Source: Nicotiana tabacum (Eukaryota; Streptophyta; Magnoliopsida; Solanales; Solanaceae). From it: a stretch of 64,000 nt of DNA. The notes under the pieces were generated by a model that was not told the origin of the DNA, ran no database searches, and was given only the letters and a program-made list of their open reading frames with translations. Positions 58,620-64,000 of the stretch are shown in pieces. The stretch spans positions 67,810,697-67,874,696 of the forward strand of contig NC_134089.1 of assembly GCF_000715075.1 (NCBI RefSeq), read 5' to 3'. Each line of letters starts with the position of its first letter. Position 1 is the stretch's first letter. A program made the translations under genes and the position numbers.

Positions 58620-58797
58620 ACATCTTTTTTCTTTTTCTCTTTTTTCGATTTTTTTTTTTCGATTTTTTTTCAATTTTTTTTTCTTTCTTTTTTCTTTTTT
58701 TCATTTTTTCATTTTTTCATCATTTTTTCATTCTCTTTTTTCTGTCTTTTTTTCATTTTTTTTTTCATTTCTTCTTTTTTTTTTCTCTTTTTGTTGT
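58620..58797. repeat. T-rich low-complexity tract
   Basis: TTTTC/TTTTCATT-type simple sequence. Open frames here give Phe/Ser-only peptides and are not genes. Confidence 0.9.
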
Positions 58798-58800
58798 GGT

Positions 58801-58862
58801 CGAATCTTATGGAGATTGCCTACGTATCATGACCCCGCATGAATCAGACCTTGCGTAGTTCG
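58801..58862 (-). ncRNA. Conserved stem-loop motif, copy 7 (class d)
   Basis: Plus coordinates: P1 CGAA 58801-58804 with TTCG 58859-58862. P2 CTACG 58820-58824 with CGTAG 58854-58858. P3 CATG 58828-58831 with CATG 58838-58841. It lies in C where A has the gag leader. Confidence 0.65.
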
Positions 58863-59344
58863 GACCAATAAAAGATAAGCAATAATGAACATTTTTTCTT
58901 TTCACTTTTATATTAAAACAAACTGGGTTTCAAAGGTTTAAAGATGACCTACAAACTTGAAAATCAAACAACCCGCATGTTCTAATCAAAAGATTGGTAG
59001 ACTCAAAAACAAAATTCCAGCTCCCTTTCTCTGTTCGACAAATGCAACCAAATGGTTATTTTTTGCAAATGTGGCTCCTTCCAAATTTCACATGAATTTT
59101 GAGGCCGGGGAGGATTATTTCGACACTTTACAAACTTGCCCATTCTTTTACGAAAATAGCCTTTCGACAACTGAAAGATACTCTAAGGCTATTTCGGCAA
59201 GAACGGTTTAAGACGCGGCCGAAACTGGCTCGGCTTATTTTACTTTTTCATATTTTTTTTCTTTTTTTTTTTGACTAAACATCCAAATGGCATTCACCCG
59301 ACCATTGACTCTTTGTTTTTTTTTTCAAATTATGATAAAAACTT

Positions 59345-59735
59345 GGTGTTGCAAAACACGACCCTTCAGCGTCTCGGGGATGAAGCTTTTTAAGGCTGTG
59401 TGGGTCCATATCTCAAAATGACCCAGAGGTGGCTGTTTATGCCAAGTCAGCCTTCCGGCGTCCCTTTCGGGAACATTCGGCTATTTATGACAAAGCAGAA
59501 TCACCTGACTTAGTTATGACTCTTTTATTGTTTTTTTTTTCAAAAATAGGAAACTCAATATTGCAAACACGACCTGTCAACGTCTCGGGGACGAAGATTT
59601 TTAAGGCTGTGTGGGTCAACTGGACCAAATCTTAAAATGACCCAAAGGTGGCTGTTTATGCAAAGTCAGCCTTCCGGCGTCCCTTTCGGGAACATTCGGC
59701 TATGTCTTGATAAAACAGCGTCACCCGACTTCTTT
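59345..59735 (-). repeat. ~190-bp direct duplication in C leader
   Basis: 59345-59500 and 59550-59720 share CGTCTCGGGGA, TTTTTAAGGCTGTGTGGGTC, AAAATGACCCA and AGGTGGCTGTTTATG, then CAGCCTTCCGGCGTCCCTTT. A has a single copy at about 17515-17675. Confidence 0.88.
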
Positions 59736-59809
59736 AAAATTTGACATGTATTTTTTTTTATTATTATTATTTGTTTTTTTTTGGCTTTTTAGCAAAAGGT
59801 GGGGTTGGA

Positions 59810-59869
59810 CCCGATGAGGGTTGCCTACGTATCTCACATCCGGTGAGAATCAAACCCGCGTAGTTCGGG
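59810..59869 (-). ncRNA. Conserved stem-loop motif, copy 8 (class a)
   Basis: Plus coordinates: P1 CCCGA 59810-59814 with TCGGG 59865-59869. P2 CTACG 59825-59829 with CGTAG 59859-59863. P3 CTCAC 59833-59837 with GTGAG 59843-59847. Confidence 0.65.
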
Positions 59870-60053
59870 CGAATAAACTATTTTTGAGAGGACCCTTTTC
59901 CATTTTCTATATTTTTTTTGTTTTTATTATTTTTCCCACAACAATTCTTTTTTCACAACAATCAAATAGACTATTATTTTTCATTCATAACAAAACAAAC
60001 AAATTAACGAAAAACATAAAACATTCCTTCTTTTTTGAGAAGGTGGGGTTGGA

Positions 60054-60112
60054 CCCGATGAGGGTTGCCTACGTATCTCACATCCGGTGAGAATCAAACC
60101 CGCGTAGTTCGG
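60054..60112 (-). ncRNA. Conserved stem-loop motif, copy 9 (class a)
   Basis: Plus coordinates: P1 CCGA 60055-60058 with TCGG 60109-60112. P2 CTACG 60069-60073 with CGTAG 60103-60107. P3 CTCAC/GTGAG. It is about 245 bp from copy 8, the same flanks being duplicated. Confidence 0.65.
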
Positions 60113-60840
60113 TCAAATAAGAATAAGTAGGCAAATAATAATAAGCAGATGAACTAACTCTTTTTGAATTTTCGTTTAAAAGAACTACTTTAAAAGAAGC
60201 AAGGAAATATTATTTTTTGATTGATTTTCTTTTTAAAAGAAAGACTAATATTTTTTGAATTTTCGTTTTTTTTTATTCTAAAGAAAAGAAGAAAATATTT
60301 TTGAATTTTGAATTTTCTAAAGAAGAATCAAAATATTTTCGGATTTTTATTTATCTATTTTATCTTTTTGAATTTTGAACTTTCTTTTGAATTTTTTTTT
60401 GGATTATATATATACTTATTTTTGGAACAAATAATAAAATCACATTCCACGCCGGACTCTTTTTATTTTTATTTCTGGCATTTTCATAGACAAGAAAAAT
60501 AAAATAAAATAAAACATTTTTTTAAAAAAAAAAACCAAACTCTTTTTCATTTTCATTTAATGGCAAAACAAACTATTTTCTTTAATATTTTTAAAAAAAA
60601 AACAGACAGAACGATGATGATTTTTTTTTCCTTTGCTTTTAATATAGAAAACTAACAAGACATTTTTTCATTTTCAAAATTTCGGCAGAGTTTCGACTCT
60701 ACTCGGACTTCTATGCTGTTATTTTCTCCCTTTTTCACGATTTTCTTATATGTGGAAAATGATGACAACATACAAAATCTTTTTTGAATTTTCATGCTTT
60801 GTTTTTATTTGTATTTTTATTTTTTATATTTATTATTTCT
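60113..60840 (-). other. Element C leader, AT-rich
   Basis: AT-rich low-complexity sequence matching A 16400-17200 reversed. No gene. Confidence 0.7.
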
Positions 60841-61062
60841 TTCCAAAATGTGGCATGGGAGACATAACGATTTCCAAGACTTCTTGGATTCCGCAAATGC
60901 TCCCCATGCGCTTTTCCCAACATATGAAGCGTGGGGGACATATGGGAATTCCAAGACTTCTTGGATTCCACAAATGTTCCCCATGTGCTTTCCCAAAAAG
61001 CAAGCGTGGGGGACATAGGGAATTCCAAGGCTTCTTGGATTCCACAAATGTTCCCCATGCTT
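60841..61062 (-). repeat. Three tandem ~75-bp units in C leader
   Basis: Each has AAGMTTCTTGGATTCC(A/G)CAAATG(T/C)TCCCCATG and GCGTGGGGGACATA. This array is not seen in A. Confidence 0.9.
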
Positions 61063-61716
61063 TGATTAATATAATAGCATGCTTAATAAAAAATCGTGCA
61101 ACTTTCTTATTTAACGTGATCAGCATGATAAGAAGTGTCATTTGTCCGCAAATATCATTGGTCCGCCAAATGACTCATTCACCCTTGAATAAATATAACA
61201 TGTAGCACATAGGATGCCAAAGATGGTCTATTATTTTCAGGTTGCTTGTCCTAGACGGACCCAACCCCTGTGTTGAGTCCCCTAAGTCAAATGCACATGA
61301 TGCAAATAAACGTTCCTACTAGGGATCCGGCATGTGGCTTTGTTATACTAAGTTCAGAACCTGGGTGTTTGTTCTAGACCTGGCTTACCCGAGCGGACAA
61401 CTCGAGCCAAGGATGGGAGCTGTGTACCGGTAACCAAAAGGCCATCCGATTTTGCAACTCCTCCGAATCCTCGTTCTATTTTGGCATATGACACTAACAG
61501 AAAGAAGCCACGACCAGCGTGCGCTCCTCAAGAGAGAAGGGAAGGGTTTCGGCACAGTTTATATGTACAGTTCAAACAATATCAAAGCAGTAAAAGCAGC
61601 ATTTAGCACATTAGGCTCAAAACATGTAATAAAATCAGATAATAAATAAAGCCAAATAATAACAATTACACTAAGCTCGAATTCTTAACCCTGAACCAGT
61701 GGTTCTGGGTTTACCT
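61063..61716 (-). other. Element C leader next to PBS
   Basis: Reversed counterpart of A 15790-16330 (for example GACTTAGGGGACTCAACACA and CCGGATCCCTAGTAGGAAC on the minus strand). No gene. Confidence 0.75.
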
Positions 61717-61734
61717 TCCCCAGCAGAGTCGCCA
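61717..61734 (-). other. Primer binding site of element C
   Basis: Plus strand TCCCCAGCAGAGTCGCCA, exactly the complement of the A PBS. It is four bases from the LTR start at 61739. Confidence 0.88.
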
Positions 61735-61738
61735 GAGC

Positions 61739-64000
61739 TGTCACACCTCCATTTTCCGCACCCGAGGGGCGCAGGGGGAGTTTTTTCCAATTAAAGGACA
61801 ATCGAAACGGGATTGGTTTAATTATTTCAGAGTCGCCACTTGGGAGATTTAGGGTGTCCCAAGTCACCAAATTTAATCCCGAATCGAGGAAAAGAATGAC
61901 TCTATATTACAGTCTGCGTACCAGAAATCCGGATAAGGAATTCTGTTAACCCGGGAGAAGGTGTTAGGCATTCCCGAGTTCCGTGGTTCTAGCACGGTCG
62001 CTCAACTGTTATATTCAGCTTATTTATCTGATTTTTAATACAATTATGAACCATGTGCAAATTTTATCTTTTACCGCTTTATTATCATTATTTTTTAGGA
62101 ATGTGAACATCGCTTAAAATATATCTTTGGACTGTGTCACATGAAATGCACCCACAATCCGAAACATATTTTATTTGATGTTTTAGGATTTGGATTTGGG
62201 TCGCATGAAATGCACACCCGAGTTTAAGAAAATTAAATTATTAAAGGCGCGCCTAAAGCAACTAGCGCATTATTATTTTGCGGAGGTCGTGAAATTCGCT
62301 AAACGACCCTCCTGAATTCTAAGTAATTTTAAAGAAGTATTTACTGAGGGCCCCGCAATTTGTGTTTTTATTCGGCGAGGCTCATCTCATTCTTATTTTT
62401 AAAAATGAATTTGCAACGTCATGAAAATGCATCTCAAACCACGTCACAGTCAATGCACCCGTGATTAGAGACACATTTCGATTTCGCTGAGATTTAGATT
62501 TGGGTCACATAAATGTGCACCCGAGTTTAGGAGAATTAAATTATTAAAGGCGCGCCTGAAGCAACTAGCGCATTATTATTTTGGGTAGGGCCGTGAAACT
62601 TACTAAACGGCCCGTCCCGGAATCTAAGTATTTAATATATACATTTAGAGGGCCCCGCGGCTTGTGCATTTTTTCTTTTTTATTTTTTTTATTTTTTGCG
62701 AGGCTCGTCTCATTTTTACTATTTAAGGGCAAACTTAAAACAACTACGATTTCCTACTAGTGAAGCCATCCGAGATTAAACAAAAAAAACGATTCTAACA
62801 GGTAATAATATCCATGGTAAAAATGAAAAATAGAATAACCTCGTTCATATGCTCATATTTACTTTAAGCATGCAGTAACTAAACATAAAATACCATTTTT
62901 TAACACAACAACAAAAATTGCATCGTTGACATTCATAAATATAGGATATTTTCATTTATTGCCTTGAACCATAATATGCAAATTGAATGAAATGAAACAA
63001 AGGACGAAGAACACCAACTTTCGAACCTCGACAATCCTAGAACGACAAACAGTGCTTCCTACGGAACTCGAACCGGACTTCACTGAACAAGGAACAACAA
63101 AGAAAACCCCGGAACAAAATCGACGAACCGGACCTCGACTCAACTTTTGAACTTTGGTCGGGAGCTCGACTTCGACTCGACCTCACTGACGGACTGTTTG
63201 GTCGACGTCTGTGGGGCCCACGATAATGTTCGACGACGGGGGGGAGGTGTGACGGGCTGTTTGGGCAGTGGTCGACGATGGAGGAGTTGGGTGGTCGTTC
63301 ATGGAGGCGGGCTGGTTGGGTTTTGACGGAGGGTCGACGATGGAGTGTTTGGTGGGGGTGACGACACTGAGGAGGCTGGTGGCGACGTGAGGAGATGGTG
63401 GTCGACGCTGGAGGAGTTGGGTGGTCGTTCATGGAGGCGGGCTGGTTGGGTTTTGACGGAGGGTCGACGATGGAGTGTTTTTGGGGTGGAACGAGGGTGG
63501 TCGTTTGAGAGGCTTCGTGGTCGACGGACTGGGGATGGGTAGGTTTGGTCGTGGGTTTTTTTTGTAGGGTTTTTGGTCTGTTCTCGTCAGTAGGGTTTTC
63601 CTTTTCCTCTTGAGGAAGAAGACGAGTGTACAGTACTCTCCTTTCAAAAATTCAAAAACCCTCCCTTTGTCAAATGTGTTAGTCCGTGTATTTGACATGG
63701 TTTGCCCAGAAAAATGAGCCTACGCGTGGTGGGGTTCAAGGCATATGTTCCCCACGCGTGGTGGGGTTCCCCACGTGTCCTGGACACGGTTATTATGGGC
63801 TAGGTCCGAAAATTAGGCCTAAAACCGGGTAGTTTGAACCCGAATATTATTCTTTTGCCCGGACCCGAGAAATAGGAACACGTTGCTTAACTAGTCCTAT
63901 GTAAGCAAAATAACTACCAAAAATAAGACTAGTATTTAAACAAAACTATATCTTTTTTTTTTAAATATTTTTTCAAGATTTAAAATAGCTACAAAATAAA
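61739..64000 (-). mobile_element. Element C 5' LTR (right), runs off window
   Basis: Colinear with 49116 onward, with about ten scattered differences over some 2.26 kb as read by eye. The duplicated 145-bp-spaced blocks and the LTR-internal frames are repeated here (62952-63698), which confirms they are LTR and not single-copy genes. Confidence 0.93.

Noticed and set aside
58526..58858. Phe-rich frames in the T-rich tract
   Set aside because: Simple-sequence DNA; peptides are nearly only Phe, Ser and Leu.

Overview
The window is plant nuclear DNA made almost entirely of nested LTR retrotransposons, with no supported cellular gene. Chromodomain-type Ty3/gypsy elements with LTRs starting TGTNACGACCC, Ty1/copia elements, a Tat/Ogre-type gag and a Helitron-like shell together suggest a large repeat-rich eudicot genome. 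The LTR types look most like Solanaceae (Nicotiana-like) to me, but that is recognition from memory, not a search.

Layout, left to right. 1-611: reversed fragment of a Ty3/gypsy gag. 612-9092: element B (+), a gypsy-type element with ~3 kb LTRs (the 5' one truncated), a tRNA-iMet type PBS and a 3.8 kb internal region without coding capacity (a LARD). B lies inside element F. 9093-12755 and 28480-~28615: element F (+), a decayed Ty1/copia element from gag tail to RNase H plus its 3' LTR, split by A. 12756-28479: element A (+), a complete element with a 5-bp TSD (TCCAG), 3.0 kb LTRs, a Tat/Ogre-type gag with three in-frame stops, no pol, and a long structured and minisatellite-rich internal region (TR-GAG type). 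~28616-30580: AT-rich DNA without recognisable genes. 30581-37917: Helitron-like shell containing element D (+, 30717-36788), a Ty1/copia element with 567-bp LTRs, broken gag and integrase frames, an intact RT/RNase H frame and an extra PBS-to-gag-start segment after its 3' LTR. 37918-38488: LTR-like remnant. 38489-49115: element E (-), a Tekay/Del-like chromovirus with gag, PR, RT, RNase H, IN and chromodomain, all disrupted; its 5' LTR is interrupted by C. 49116-64000 and beyond: element C (-), a sister of A that has lost nearly all of gag but has almost identical LTRs, so it moved recently.

Two autonomous/non-autonomous relationships are suggested: B resembles E at its termini and LTR repeats and could use Tekay-type proteins. 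A and C share LTR, PBS and internal architecture but carry no pol, so they must be mobilised in trans.

The most interesting signal is a short conserved motif found nine times, always in the sense strand of A (4) or C (5). It can fold as P1-P2-asymmetric loop-P3, and the P3 stem changes sequence on both sides between copies (CTCAC/GTGAG, CCTC/GAGG, CCTT/AAGG, CATG/CATG) while CTACG/CGTAG and the TGATTC and ATA joining strands stay constant. This looks like a structured RNA element. A second striking point is the PBS of D, which fits the anticodon arm of tRNA-Ile(IAU) with C opposite the inosine position, implying priming by a half-tRNA.
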